The notes beneath the pieces were generated by a model. It searched no databases. It was not told where the DNA came from and saw only the letters and a program-made list of their open reading frames with translations. From Bemisia tabaci (Eukaryota > Arthropoda > Insecta > Hemiptera > Aleyrodidae), in contig NC_092797.1 of assembly GCF_918797505.1 (NCBI RefSeq), forward strand, positions 3,320,288 to 3,384,287: a DNA stretch of 64,000 nucleotides, written 5' to 3'. A program made the translations under genes and the position numbers. This document shows, in pieces, positions 1 to 11,605 of the stretch (position 1 is the first letter of the stretch; every line of letters begins with the position of its first letter).

Positions 1-307
1 GGAGGGAGTTTTACGAGAAAACCAATGGAATCACTTCGAAATCTCTATGTTCCATATCAACAAATGCACTTACCAGAAGCGGATCCAGCAATTTAGCAAT
101 ACCGGATTTCCTCCATTTAAACCTATGTTAAATAATCGATTCTTGTCGGAGCATCTGCCCCCTCAAAGAATCGATATATTTCCATCGGTTAAAATGGAGC
201 AAAACGACGTTGTCAATTTTCTGGATCCACCAATGATACTCATTTAATAAGCTTTTAAAGCTTCCAAATAATGGCCAATCGCATTTTTTGACTTGTTCCA
301 CTGTGCG
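1..307. mobile_element. MITE family N, truncated by the window edge and split by family P
   Basis: 1-60 carries ACGAGAAAACCAATGGAATC, and 245-307 carries AAGCTTTTAAAGCTTCCAAA and CCACTGTGCG, both N landmarks in the right order. A family P element fills the space between. Confidence 0.6.
62..244. mobile_element. MITE family P copy, nested in family N
   Basis: Foldback with GGATCCAGCAATTTAGCAAT (81) and the inverted TTGTCAATTTTCTGGATCC. Outer arms AAATGCACTTACCAG and ATGATACTCATTT also pair loosely. Confidence 0.68.
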
Positions 308-1002
308 GAGAACGAAACATACCATAACAAACTAGCCTTTCCTTTTTCTAAGGCGGGCCTCAAGAAGCTCGAGATCCGTCTGGCGCTGGAATAATTACTC
401 GCAAAGAGGTGAAATTTGAGTCCTCCCAATTGAGTGGTGAACGATGTTAGCTGAGGCAGCTGTCATACGTCACAACGTCTGTTAGTCTTTTCCCAAGAAC
501 GAAACGTCATAGCACGTCACCACTTCATTCCACCCCCGAGAAAGAAATATTTTATTCTAATTTCTCTCGAGCAGTCGAGAGAAAAATAAACTGCTTTTTT
601 CCACCTTAAGAAGAATTTTCCCCAAGAATTTACCTTAAGTCACTCTTTAGTATGGACCTCTCGACAAAGTGCCTTCTCAAGCATTATTATGTATTTTTTC
701 TCATCAAGATTTCACGAAAAACACGATTAGTACAACGAAAATTACTGACAGTAACTCCTAACCAAGATACCGACGTTTTCCGATGTAGGAATTTGAACTT
801 CCTGCTCAATAAAAACTTAATAGACTCGAGTTAAATCGCACAAAAACGTTACTGTGTCAGTCCCTGAGGGTATCACAACTTCAATATCGGTGCTTCGGCT
901 TAGCTACTGCTCATTTTTTACAATTTGGATGCAGATTGGGAAAAGAAAGTTGCCCATGGAGAGCCTGCCAAGACGATTGTAGTGTGCGATATCATTCAAA
1001 TA
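308..1002. other. Unassigned DNA
   Basis: No gene or recognised repeat. A perfect 10-bp stem with GCAG loop lies at 561-584. Confidence 0.5.
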
Positions 1003-1331
1003 CAGGGTGATCCAGGATTAAACGTCCAGACTGCATAAACGTGTTCTATGGGTCAAAATGAGACTTTTTTGTCAAATAAAGTTTTTATCAAGAGTGCCTT
1101 CAGTCGGAGATGACCCCTTTTCCTATCCCTCAAAAAAATTTCGGATAGTAAATCCTTTTTTCTGAATTTGGCAACGGTTTTGAATCGAATCTCATGAAAA
1201 TGTGTACTTCTTGGTACTTTTATGCCCTGAATTCATAAATCATCTAAATAAAATCGAAATCTCAATTTAAAGAGGGGGTTTGAGAGGGTCTCGGCTCTTG
1301 CAGTCTGGCCTTTTAACCCTGGATAACCCTG
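1003..1331. mobile_element. TA-flanked MITE (family S), mariner-like
   Basis: Left CAGGGTGATCCAGGATTAAA, right TTAACCCTGGATAACCCTG, with TA immediately outside both ends (1001-1002, 1332-1333). TA duplication is the Tc1/mariner signature. Confidence 0.75.
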
Positions 1332-1333
1332 TA

Positions 1334-2322
1334 GACCATTCATTCTTGTCAGTGGGGAATTCAAATGGAATGCTAAATAAAAATTTGAAGTTGAAACCCG
1401 TTAATTTCGTTGCGCGAATCGTTTTCTACGTGAAAATGTTATGAAGAAACGTACGTCAGAAGGCTCAGATATGTGCCTTATGTACTGATCCATTGAAAAA
1501 GTGCACCTACTGTTTTTTCGTTTTCTGAAAGCTTCTGCCTATTCTGTTCTTCTCCTTGCGGTTGCCGCGGTAACCGAAAATTAGTGGGTATCTTGTTTCT
1601 CCGGTCATGAAAGCCGCTAATTTTCCAGCCGTTTCGGCAAAAGTGGATCCCGTGCAGACAGTGCGGTGTGGCACGGTGCCAGTTTATCAATTGTCATTCA
1701 GATGCTTCATTTTCTCCGGGCGTGAGCAGAGCAGTAACCTGTCCCATTGCTCGTTGCCCCCGCGCCTTCAGAAAATTAGAATACCTCCCGTCGTAACCGT
1801 ATCGCCCGATTAATTGCTCGCCGCTCCTTCCGTTTTTGGAACGCAACAGGTCCGACTCCGTTCCGCTTTGAGATTTGATGCGCGGCGAGTAGCATCGGGT
1901 CGTTCAGCGATTTTGCCAGCATGGCGCCTCTATTTTGACTCACTGTTAAGTCAAGTTTCAGATCCTCAACGGTGGTTGGAATATTGAAATTGATAGACAA
2001 CTTGAACCATGTCATGTGCTGAATTTTTCCAGGTTTTCTTAAACACCTCACGTCGCCCCCCAGCCCCCCTCCCCCAAAAAAAATAGAATAAAATAAAAAT
2101 AAGAATAAGAAGAGAAAGAAAAAACATGGCTCTTTTTGAAAAGTGCTCCGTTGATGAGTCAAAAACCGCTCTCAGTGAATTGAACTTTCCAGCTCTCGAA
2201 AGTGATAATGTGTTTGTGTCATGAAACACGGAGACATCGCCGCACAATGAACTCGGAACGATATCTTCCAAACTTGATCTGCAAAAAATAATTCAAGTAC
2301 CTATTTTTGATCCCGACAATAT
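1334..2322. other. Unassigned DNA with a C-rich/A-rich tract
   Basis: No gene recognised. 2058-2127 changes from a C-rich run to an A-rich run and produces a low-complexity frame on the minus strand. Confidence 0.5.
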
Positions 2323-2568
2323 AGTGAATTATAACTTAGCGTTTAGTAGAAAGGAACCAAGCCACATCAGGTCTTGCCAAAAACTGGGCAATTTAATTTT
2401 TAATGAGAGAAAGTTTGTGCAGATTTTTTTGAAAAGTTGAAGGAATTTGCTTCGTACCAGGCAGAAAATTTGCTGTAATTTTTACACAAAATCCGCACAA
2501 CCGTTTACGTGTTAAATTCGGCAATAACTGATGTGGCTTGGTTCATTTCTGCTTAACTCGCAGTCCAA
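2323..2568. mobile_element. MITE family H copy
   Basis: Arms AGAAAGGAACCAAGCCACAT and TGATGTGGCTTGGTTCATTT, with terminal TTTAGTAG and CTGCTTAACTCGCAGTCC. Interior noncoding, AT-rich. Confidence 0.75.
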
Positions 2569-2696
2569 ATATCCCGTTCAAAGAAACCAGGTATTCCTGT
2601 TTGAATGATCGGTGTCCTTTCAAAGCCCAACATCCCGACTCGCGGATCACTGTGCACCGTCGCGGTGGACACGGACGCTCGGAAGGGTCACCAAAG

Positions 2697-2729
<33 letters not shown>

Positions 2730-3506
2730 CCCATGGCTCCCTCCTGTTGCACCATCCTCTTTAGCTGAATGACAAAATTATACTCCATTAACGGCCCCGG
2801 AATCGCCCGTTCACTTAGATTACGATACGCCGAGGCCCGCTCCACGTCCACGCTATCTCCACATTTTGACCCCCCGCAGCCCCCCATCCCCCCGACCCTC
2901 CAGCGTCGTTCTGTAAGTCTTACCTCTATACTCGGTGAGTTTCGTCTCCTCGTTGGTTTTTATCCTCTTCGACGACCGCGGAAAGTCTCTGTCCGCGTCA
3001 CACTTTTTTTAGACGTCCGAGTGACTTGTAAAATAAGAATACTAGGAGGCTACTCCCTGTGGCCGCTACGCGGCCCAACACCCCGTTGGCGCTTAGCGCT
3101 TTCGAAAACCCGCTTCGCGGCCCCTGTGAGTTAATCTAAGTGTAGCAGGCTCATTCAGAAACTATTTCCTGTCCAGGGTGTCTACAAGTCCGGAATTTCC
3201 GGAAATAGTACTGACTTTTTAAGGGGGTCCGGAAGCTTTGGAAAAGTGCGGAAGTTCCACAAGAAGGTCCCGCATTGTTCTAAGTTTTTTCTCATTTTTG
3301 TCGCAATTTCAGCGAGAAGTTAAAAAATTAAACACGAGAGAAAATGAGGCAAGTGAATTATAGTGTAGCTAGATCTGGTTAAACGGCGACTCTGCAGGAG
3401 CGAAAATATGAAAATGGTGATTGAATCTCCTAGCCGTTGAAGACTGCGAGACATCTTTCAAAAACTGATTTAACTTTATTTTCTCCCGCTGTCATTCTTG
3501 TACCGC
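2569..3506. other. Unassigned, partly GC-rich DNA
   Basis: Contains the C run and a GC-rich part to about 3130. 3175-3270 repeats CCGGAA motifs (TCCGGAATTTCCGGAAATAG, GGTCCGGAAGCTTTGG). No coding signal I trust. Confidence 0.5.
2697..2727. repeat. Run of 31 C
   Basis: C homopolymer in a GC-rich stretch. It gives spurious poly-proline or poly-glycine frames on the two strands. Confidence 0.9.
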
Positions 3507-3743
3507 CCGCACAGTGGATCAAGTCGATGGGAGAGGTCGGTCACGAGACTTTTGACTGAAGTCGCAAACTTACTTTTTATTTTGACAACTTTTATATTTT
3601 AAGGGGTTTTTCTAGAGGAAGATTTTACGCGAAAACCAATGGAGCCACTTTGAAAACCTCAACTTTCGTAAAAACGGTGTTAAAAACTTTAAAGATTTGT
3701 CATCTTGTCTTGCCTGTTCAATTGACCCCATCCACCGTGCGCC
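3507..3743. mobile_element. MITE family N copy
   Basis: Ends CGCACAGTGGATCAAGTCGA and TTGACCCCATCCACCGTGCG; interior CGAAAACCAATGGAGCCACT is a family landmark. Confidence 0.75.
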
Positions 3744-4464
3744 GGATCTGTCAAGTTTTCATTAAAATCTAAAAAAATTAATGTCAATTTATGTTAACTT
3801 ACGTTTAGGACGTTATTAATTTGTGTCATCCCCCTCAATGAGGCGAGGGTGAGAATGTTAAAGGTTCGACTCACAGTTCATTGAAAAGAAACTATTCTTC
3901 CACGACGAGAATTTAATTTTAAAAAGTCAAAAGCGAAAGAGAATGCCCGCAGACTAGAGCACAAGGGTGGACTTATGCTCCGTAGATTGTCGACGGCTCA
4001 CAACAAGACGCGGACGCAATCACAAACGGGTTAATGAAGTCAAAGCGCGTCATAAAGTAAGGTCGACCACGGTGACACCGCACAGTGGTACGCTACTCTC
4101 GGAGAGTTCGGATATAAAATACTGTAACAGCAAATTTGTATGTTTACTTACTCTGTTAAGATTTAAGGGGTGCTTTTTGAATGAGGTTTTGTGGAAAACT
4201 TCAATCATCCATGTTTTGAATTGTAAGGACGATTAAACGCTCAAAGTTTTCATGTCCAAGGTGTCCATAGACTCAGCGGGAAAAAAAATCCTTCACTTTT
4301 CCAGGTTTCCTAACCAAACTGATGAAAATTCCCTAATTTTTCACATCGACAATTTTTCACGCGTATGACTTACAATCAAGAATTTTCGGCATTGATTGCA
4401 CTGCGAATGACAGAAGCATGTGAGCGAGCTTCTCCAGGTGTCGATCGAATGATACTGTTCGATT
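3744..4464. other. Unassigned DNA
   Basis: No gene recognised. 4255-4340 has TTTTCCAGGTTTCC and AATTCCCTAA motifs resembling the CCCTGA-rich stretch at 51205-51515. Confidence 0.45.
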
Positions 4465-4716
4465 GGATCGCATTCAGCAAAAAGGAACCAGCGCGATTCC
4501 AGTGTTGTGAAAGTGTTGCCTATTCATAATTATCTAAAAATTCTTTCAGTGGAGCAAATAATGTTGGCTTTCACGAATAATTGTTTATTTTAAAGGAAAA
4601 TAATTGTGTAAATTTTAAAATTGAACATATATTAGGTATTTTTAAAAGAATAGGGGGAGTTGCATGATTTTGAAAACACTGTAATCGTGCTGGTTCCTTT
4701 TTGATAAATGCGATCC
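4465..4716. mobile_element. MITE family C copy
   Basis: Left GGATCGCATTCAGCAAAAAG then GAACCAGCGCGATTCC; right end TGGTTCCTTTTTGATAAATG then CGATCC. Flanks gatt and aatt match at three of four bases. Confidence 0.78.
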
Positions 4717-5151
4717 AATTTATGTTACCTAACACAAGCATGTTTTGCCTTTTCCCATAAAACTTCAATTTGAATCCAGAGATAAAAAATTCTTGGCGCC
4801 AAATTCAAGAATCATCATGCTTGAGCCAAGCACTTTCGATTTCAGCGACAGTGCGGCGGCGGCTATCTCATCACTATTGCGGAGCGAATACGTTTTCATT
4901 ACGCGTTTGCGTTGCGTTGCCGGCGGTATAATCTTGCGCTAAATATAAACCACGTACTTACATACGGTTTTAATTGCAGTTGTGTGGGTTTCTTCCCAGC
5001 TCGGCGGTTGTAAGAGCGAGAAACGGCGGTAAAGAAGGCGCAAGGGGGCGCAAAAAGGACCGGGATAAAAGGGGCAAACCACCCCCGCAAAAGGAGCCAT
5101 ACGTCGCGTACACGGGATCACAATTCCATTTGCACGACCCGAGTGGGCGCC

Positions 5152-5271
5152 AACGTTCGTCGCTGTAACTCTATTTTAACGTGGGCCCTGTCCTCCGTAT
5201 AACTCTGCGCTCCCCGGGGCTCATCTAGGTATAGAGATACGCCCTTACGTCCGACGAGCGAGGCTTTGAAG
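5152..5271. mobile_element. MITE family D, diverged copy
   Basis: AACGTTCGTCGCTGTAACTC at the left and ATACGCCCTTACGTCCGACG at the right; the right arm is the clearer match. Confidence 0.55.
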
Positions 5272-6197
5272 TCCTCGATTGCTGAAATAAATAGGTAACC
5301 CCTAAGTGAAATCACCGAGTCAAAGATCGGAAGTACACCTTGTCGCCAAAGCAACAGCTTCTGACTAAAACAATTCTTTATATTACAAAAATGTACCTGT
5401 GCACTTTTTAACCAACTTGTACTATTGATAATAAATAGATACTCTACGAGTAACAAGTAACATCCAAATTGTCATTACAAAGCAGCGCATACCAATCCTT
5501 CTTACTGGGAACGCTAGTGCACTTGGTAAAATGGACGTGAGAGACTTGTTCGGCTCCCGGTACGGTAGGAGCGTGGAGCTCATGCACCACGGTCGAGCAG
5601 TTTTTTTCTTTTGAAAACACCTGTCTCGAGCAGAACTCGGAACGCCGCAGAGGAGCCTCCAAGCCGAGAGGAATTATCGTTAAGAGACAGGAAACTGCAG
5701 ACAATTATCATACGAAGCCGGCTATGAAATGGAGGGTTTTATATTTTTATAATTATCTCGCAAAGGCCCTTCACGGAGGTGTTCACTCGTATGTGACCCT
5801 CATTTGCCGGGTCGCCCTCGAAAATCCCGCAGCCTCGCTTTGAAGTGGATCCACAATGGAATCGCTCATTCTTGAAACAACTTAAGCGCCAAAATTAAAA
5901 TGCGGGGTATATATACAAAAAAACTTCCCAATCAATCCGTTTTAGAGATCATTATTGCAAAATAAAACGTTTTTAATCGATTAATCACATTATTACATAC
6001 TATAAGATTTTAGATTGGTCGATTCGTACAGTTCTTACCGTTTTTCCTGCCATTTCATTTCTGGCACTTACGTCTTAGTCTAAGGATGACCAATTCATGG
6101 TGCTGGCAAACGTCATACAATAGTCGCAATCGATCCATGGATATTTCTTGTATTTTGAAAGGATCCCTATAAATATAAAAAATAGTGCTACCCTATT
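5272..6197. other. Unassigned DNA
   Basis: No gene or repeat family recognised. Confidence 0.5.
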
Positions 6198-6450
6198 CTG
6201 CCGAGTTAAAGAAAAACGCCGTATGAACATTCGAGAGTCGCCAAATTTTCTTCACTAAAATGTTCATTATTGAAAAAATTTATGATTATTTTCCCCTGAA
6301 ATTATCAAGAACTTTGAATGAAATTGCGAACAAAATTATCTAAAAAATTGGAAGAAAACCATTCATAAGTTGACCGGTAAAGTTGTGTTGTATCAAAGAA
6401 AATTTTGCGACGTCTAAAGGTTCACACGGCGTTTTTCCTCAGCACGGCCG
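6198..6450. mobile_element. MITE family A, full copy
   Basis: About 253 bp with inverted ends: left CTGCCGAGTTAAAG then AACGCCGTATGAACATTCGA; right end the complement, closing AGCACGGCCG. The 4-bp tatt flanks both sides (6194-6197, 6451-6454). Interior is AT-rich and noncoding. Transposed by a transposase encoded elsewhere (inference). Confidence 0.85.
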
Positions 6451-7175
6451 TATTGTTAATTGCGCAGTTCACTGCCAAAACTTTCTTGTTGAAAAAATAC
6501 TAAACAACAATTTGACAACCACGTAATAGGGTACCACGGGGGTTTTCTCGTACCCGACAGATAGAGCGCAAAAATACCCTTAGCCCCAGCAGGCAACTAC
6601 GATTTTCGAAGGGTGCGTGGCAACGGCGATAGGTTGGGGGTGGGGGCGTGAGGGGTTGTCTAGGGGTTGTAATCGTGAGAATCAATGAGGAATCCTTGCT
6701 GAGAGCCGCGGTCCCATTCATAGTATCACCGGCTTGGGGCGGCGGCGGCGGGCGGCTCTCATCCGAAAACAATTAAAGACGAGGAAGTATGTCCGGTGTG
6801 TGTCGCCGTCCCACGAAAGAAACGACCAACTCCGCTTTGGATTGAGCCTCGAATCGCGTAAGGGCGCGGGCTAACCGCGGTCCAAGTTCGATCGGAGTTG
6901 GCGCCGTCTCGCGCTGTGGCCCTGAGTCGGGGCTTACGGGAGCATGTCTCTGCACTGTAATAGTGCCGTAATGAAGAGGCTTTGCCGTCTGTCGCCGCGC
7001 CGCGCGCCGCGCGCCGCCTTATTTTTACCACGCCACCCGTGGAAACCACCCTCTACTCGAGTGGGTGGAAAACGGCGATCCAATCGAACTTTCACACATC
7101 GATTCCTGGGCCCCGCTCGGAGATGCAAGTGAGTGGTAATGCTCCACTAGGCACGGTGAGAACGGACCCTTAGAT
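6451..7175. other. GC-rich stretch without recognised gene
   Basis: 6690-7140 is clearly richer in G+C and CpG than its surroundings (GGCGGCGGCGGGCGG, CGCCGCGCCGCGCGCCGCGC). Several overlapping frames are open there because stop codons are rare in such sequence; none resembles a known protein. Confidence 0.5.
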
Positions 7176-7432
7176 GGATTGCATTTTGCAAAAAGGAACC
7201 ACTAGCATTGCAATGTTGCTAAGATTGTGCAACTTCTTTTGCCTTGGAGGATAAACCCGATTATCCATTAATAGTTTCTATTTTACTCGCTAAAAACTGT
7301 GAATTTAAGACAAAAATTACCATCTAAATTTCATAGTTTTTCACGATTTCCGCAATTTTATTGCAAAGGATGAAGTTGCACAATCTTAGCATCATTGCAA
7401 TGCCAGTGGTTCCTTTTTGCAAAATACAATCC
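7176..7432. mobile_element. MITE family C copy
   Basis: 257 bp, ends GGATTGCATTTTGCAAAAAG and CTTTTTGCAAAATACAATCC. The 4-bp agat flanks both sides. Inner arms share TGCTAAGATTGTGCAACTTC with its complement. Confidence 0.85.
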
Positions 7433-7448
7433 AGATAGGGTATGAATA

Positions 7449-7583
7449 TGACTGCATTCTGCAATTATGAACTACGATTTCTATCTGATTTTAGAAATAA
7501 CATTTGAACTTTTAGTTTCCATGTGTGTATAAGTGCTTTTACGGATGGACCAGAAATTGTAGCTCCTAATTATAAAATGGACT
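7449..7583. mobile_element. MITE family B copy
   Basis: Inverted ends around CTGCAATTATGAACTAC and CAGAAATTGTAGCTCCTAAT. Family B is about 140 bp, ends near TGGACTNNATTTTGCAATTA and carries GAACTACAATTTCTGGCTCA just inside. Its right tip overlaps the start of a family F copy. Confidence 0.65.
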
Positions 7584-7703
7584 GTTTCTGCGAAACAGAA
7601 CGATGTGAACTATGACGAGAGCCCTGTTATGCATGTATTCTTATGGGTCTCAGGGTTTTTGTCTTAAAACACATAGTTCCGTTTGACAGAAATACGTCCG
7701 AAT
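7579..7703. mobile_element. MITE family F copy
   Basis: Arms GGACTGTTTCTGCGAAACAG and GTTTGACAGAAATACGTCCG; the centre holds TGCATGTATTCTTATGGGTC, shared with the other copies. Confidence 0.7.
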
Positions 7704-8998
7704 GAGATCTGATTGAAAACAAAATATTTCTTGGCGGGGAATGTAAGAATTTCTCCTTCCAGTGCATTGCGTGGTTCCTATGGCAAGAATTAATCGTGGA
7801 TCTGGGATTTTGAGAGACACAAACCTATGTTGTAGCTCTTGTAAATGAGAAAATGTTATCTCAAAATTACAACTTTGTTGTAATAATTTTTTCTGAAAAA
7901 ATATTAATAAAAATTTGCAACATCATGCCACAGTAAGAGTAATTCTATTTTCAAAAAACCAAAAATGCGTTGTTACGAACAAGTAACACATGTAACATGT
8001 TTGTAACATGTTGTATAAGTTACATGTTGTAAGAAAGATGTTTGAATAAGTAACACCACGCCATTAGAGGCAATAAAAGCCCTCAATACCGCGCACTCGG
8101 TGAAAGAGCGAGGACAATTCTCACAATAGATGACGCTTAAACTCAGAATCAGCCCCGAATGTAACGAGAAGAAGTGGATGTTTTTTACGCGGGTGGCTGG
8201 ATGTATTGGATGCTGAGGACATTATGTGAGCCCAGCGCGAGGAGCGGACGAGGGCAGGATGAATGACACGCCAAGCACCATTAAGAGCCAGACCCAGTAA
8301 GGAAAACACCGTGTGGCGGGGTGATCGGGTGGTGCTCCTGAGTTAAGGCTAAAGTCACGCCGGTAAGCGATTCCTACCCCGATTTTTCAACTTCACTTGA
8401 CACACTCTTCCAGTGTTGTCGCATACCGTCGAAAACTTTCACAAACCTTTTGTTCCCACTTTTTGGGTGAAACGCACTGCGGGATAGCGGGGAGGGTCGT
8501 AACTCGTAAATTTTTTAAATCGAGTTGTTTTTCTCAAAATAGATCGTACTCGGTTGTTGTTCGATGTATAGTTTGGTTCAAAACAATAGAACAGAGTCTC
8601 AAACAAAAATGTTAAGATTTAACTTGGAAAAGCTGTAGATGAGAAAATTCCTGACTCTTTCACTTTTAATGACCATTTTATACCCATACGTATCAAAAAT
8701 CTATCAAAAAACCTCGCTCCCTCAGATTACTTAATTGACTTTTAAGGCTGTACAAACATGACGAACCAAGCTATATCGGTACAATCTCACCTGTTTGATG
8801 TAATCGAATACGATCCATTCTACTAATCTTTCAAGCGACAGAGCATGCGTCATTGCTGCCGATTCTCTGATGCGACTATTCGTGCTCCAAGGAGGCGCGG
8901 GTTGCATACGGAAAAATTGAAGGCGCGCCGGGTTTATTAGTGTGCTTTGCATTGCACGTAGTAGGCATACGACATGATGTGGTGGCTGTTTATTGAAA
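7704..8998. other. Unassigned DNA
   Basis: No gene. 7975-8050 repeats GTAACATGTT-like words. The rest is ordinary sequence. Confidence 0.5.
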
Positions 8999-9135
8999 TG
9001 GACTTCATTTTGGGATTGAAAATTACTATTACTGACTCATTCGTAAAAGCACTTTTCTGCCTAGGAAAACTAATGGTATACAAGTTGTTTCTAAAATGAG
9101 TCAGAAATGGTTCTTTCTTGCAAAATAAAGTTCAA
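8999..9135. mobile_element. MITE family B copy
   Basis: TGGACTTCATTTTGGGATTG at the left and TTCTTTCTTGCAAAATAAAG at the right, with the family core CTAGGAAAACTAATGGTATA in between. Confidence 0.72.
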
Positions 9136-9267
9136 ATCACTGATGCAGCTAAAACCGTCAATTTTTTCAGTGAAGTTACACGTGGCAGCCACTGAGACGG
9201 GATAGTTTCGGGGGGCTCGACGCACGATCTGGGGGCAACGCGGTGGAATTCCTCGAGTCGGGCACGC

Positions 9268-9394
9268 AATTCGTCGTTCCTCAGACGTAAGGGCCTGTCT
9301 CGATTTCCACGTGAGCCCTGATTCACGTACAAATCCACGCTTTCCGGAGCTTATGAGGAAATAAAAATACGCCTTTACGTCAGAGGGAATAGTA
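9268..9394. mobile_element. MITE family D copy
   Basis: AATTCGTCGTTCCTCAGACG at the left and TACGCCTTTACGTCAGAGGG at the right; the terminal bases of the right arm have diverged. Confidence 0.7.
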
Positions 9395-9844
9395 GCGGAC
9401 GCCTCGCGGATGGAAATTGATTCGTTTTCGATTTCCAGAGCCCGGGCCCCGGGTTCCCCCATTTTAAGCTCGCACAAAAGCGACCTGCCTTTGTCCTTTC
9501 CACCCGCTTTGAACTCGTGTCGCTCCGAGAAAGCTACAAGTCGCCCAGGGAAGCAAATAGCTTTCCACACACGCTCCGCTTCTCCAAAACCGATTTTCGA
9601 TACTTTTTCTCACCTTTGTAACCCCCCCCCCCCATCACTCTACACTTTTCTCGACCCCCACCTCCTTCTTTTTCCGCCGTGCCCTCCTCCGCGAAACCGC
9701 TGCGGTGTGGGCGAGAAACGCGGTATCTTGAACGTGGAGTCTTTTCCGGTTTTAGACGGTCCATTGAGGGATGAGCCGTTCTGATACGACGCATTTAGAA
9801 TCTTGGATTGTGTCTGTCTGAAGATGTGGATAAATGGACGACAT
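9395..9844. other. Unassigned DNA with C-rich tract
   Basis: C-rich between 9620 and 9680. A 159-codon frame on the minus strand reaches into this part, but it runs across two MITEs and matches nothing I know. Confidence 0.45.
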
Positions 9845-9951
9845 AATGCGGTAAGGATCTACTGTTTCTGACTCATCTTCGAATCAACCTATGTGCCACT
9901 AGTTTCCTCATGTATTGTTTTGCAGTTTCTAATTGCAAAATTTGGTCCTAA
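9845..9951. mobile_element. MITE family B copy, left tip missing
   Basis: TACTGTTTCTGACTCATC, a core with CCTATGTGCCACTAGTTTCC, and right end CTAATTGCAAAATTTGGTCC. A second copy follows directly. Confidence 0.6.
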
Positions 9952-10096
9952 CGGACTAGGTACATTATTTAATTGGGATTTAAACCATTTCTGGCTCATT
10001 TTAGAAAGAATATTTGTATTATTAGTTTCTCTCTAACGATAGGTGTTTTTGATTGTGAACTAGAAAAATTTGCTCTTAATTCCAAAATGTAGTCCA
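9952..10096. mobile_element. MITE family B copy, adjacent second copy
   Basis: CGGACTAGGTACATTATTTA at the left and CTTAATTCCAAAATGTAGTC at the right, with ATTTCTGGCTCATTTTAGAA inside. It sits head-to-tail with the copy before it. Confidence 0.68.
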
Positions 10097-11312
10097 AATG
10101 AATAAACCTTTCAGCTGAAAATCCTCTCTTAAATCACGATGAGATTATGATGTCTCAAATTCTTTCGTGGACGCCAGCAATAAAACCATGTTGCAGTACG
10201 GAATTTCTAGTTCCACCTCATCTTATGTAGCAGGGTCGGACTGGCTCGCATCTGAGGGCGTAAAGCCTTGGCTGGTTATAGGGGCGTAATGTGATATTTC
10301 CTGGTAGGGCTTCTCCTACGTGGAGAGGGGTGCAGACAATTTTGGCAAATCAGCACAGGTTTACGATATTTTCAGGTTCAAAGCTTATTGATCACACGGA
10401 GTAAAAATTGCAAAATTGAACGTGAAGCAGAGCATTGAGAGCTCAAGCTTCGCGTCATCACGCCTTCAATTTTTCACATGCAGCACGGACGTCCATCAAG
10501 TACGAATAGTTGTATCTCTGCACCGTCGTTAAAGTTCATTTTTTCCTTCGCTTTATTTCCATGTTGTGTTTGCTTGCGTTTGTCTTGTTCGAAGTGGTGC
10601 TTCAAGCACTACTGAAGTAACACAGCCGAAGGTAGGAGAGATGCGGCAACTCTCGAATGTCCATACGGCGTTTTTCCTTAGCATGGCAGTATAGTGCCCC
10701 GCTCTCTCCGAAGCGCTTCCTTTTTCGTGAGCCCCCGATCTCCGTGGCACAACGAAACCTAAGGTGGAGCTAAGACTCACCTGAACCATCATTGCACTGT
10801 AGCATCGACGTCAAGTGTTTCCATTCCTTCGTCTCGCGTACCCTTTCTCTCGCTCTGTAAGGCATCGTTCAGTCGCTAATGGCCCACGCGAAAAAGGCCG
10901 TTTCGAACGAGAACAGAAACATGCACCGGGAATAATGGGCATTTCAATCGGCCCATGCTCAAACCTAACAATTTCTATTTTTGACGAGGCGTATGTTCCG
11001 TGAGAATGCTTGTATTCCATGGCTCTTCCGGGAATGGATTTGCTCGGTCTCTATCGTCCGATTATTCATTTCTTCGAGTTGTATGTTGCACTCGCTGAGT
11101 TTGAAATTCTTGCGTCGCGTCGTCCCGTTTCGGATATTTTGAATTTCAGCGAGACAAAGAACGCGGGAGGGTTCTATTTTTCCTCGCTTTTGGGTCACCT
11201 GGGTTGTGTTCAGCAGAAAAAAAACTCACGCAAATACAGTGTTTCCAAACTCGTGGATTTTCTTAATCACTCGAAAAATATGTTTCTTTTTCCTTCTTTA
11301 TCGGGTTGTATC
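10097..11312. other. Unassigned DNA
   Basis: Apart from the family A arm at 10642-10689, no gene or repeat family recognised. Confidence 0.5.
10642..10689 (-). mobile_element. MITE family A, single terminal arm
   Basis: GGCAACTCTCGAATGTCCAT, ACGGCGTTTTTCC and TTAGCATGGCAG: one end only, with no partner arm nearby. Confidence 0.7.
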
Positions 11313-11394
11313 AGTATAATACTTACTTTTCCTTTTTCGTCCGGAAGGAAAAGTGAAGGAAAGCCCGGAAGAAAGGAAAAGTGAGTATTATACT
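11313..11394. repeat. Strong hairpin, 23-bp stem
   Basis: 11313-11335 pairs with 11372-11394 at 22 of 23 positions, the exception being a possible G-U pair. Further pairing around TCCGG and CCGGA extends it. Could be a small foldback relic or a structured RNA if transcribed. Confidence 0.75.
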
Positions 11395-11556
11395 TTGAAA
11401 ATACTCAAATAAGTGTATGCGTAGTGATAACATAAACAGGATAGTTTTCCTTTAAAAATCACAATATACTTAGAGAAAAACAAAAATTATGTGTTGTCTA
11501 GGCATGTTTCGTATGAAGTTGAGGATTCACGGTTTTTACAACACTGCAAAGGAGCA

Positions 11557-11563
11557 CACTGGG

Positions 11564-11605
<42 letters not shown>

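Noticed and set aside
2538..2887. Proline-rich and glycine-rich frames on opposite strands
   Set aside because: Both are translations of the 31-C homopolymer.
9091..9570. 159-codon open frame on the minus strand
   Set aside because: Runs across the family B end and the family D element, so it is assembled from repeat sequence.
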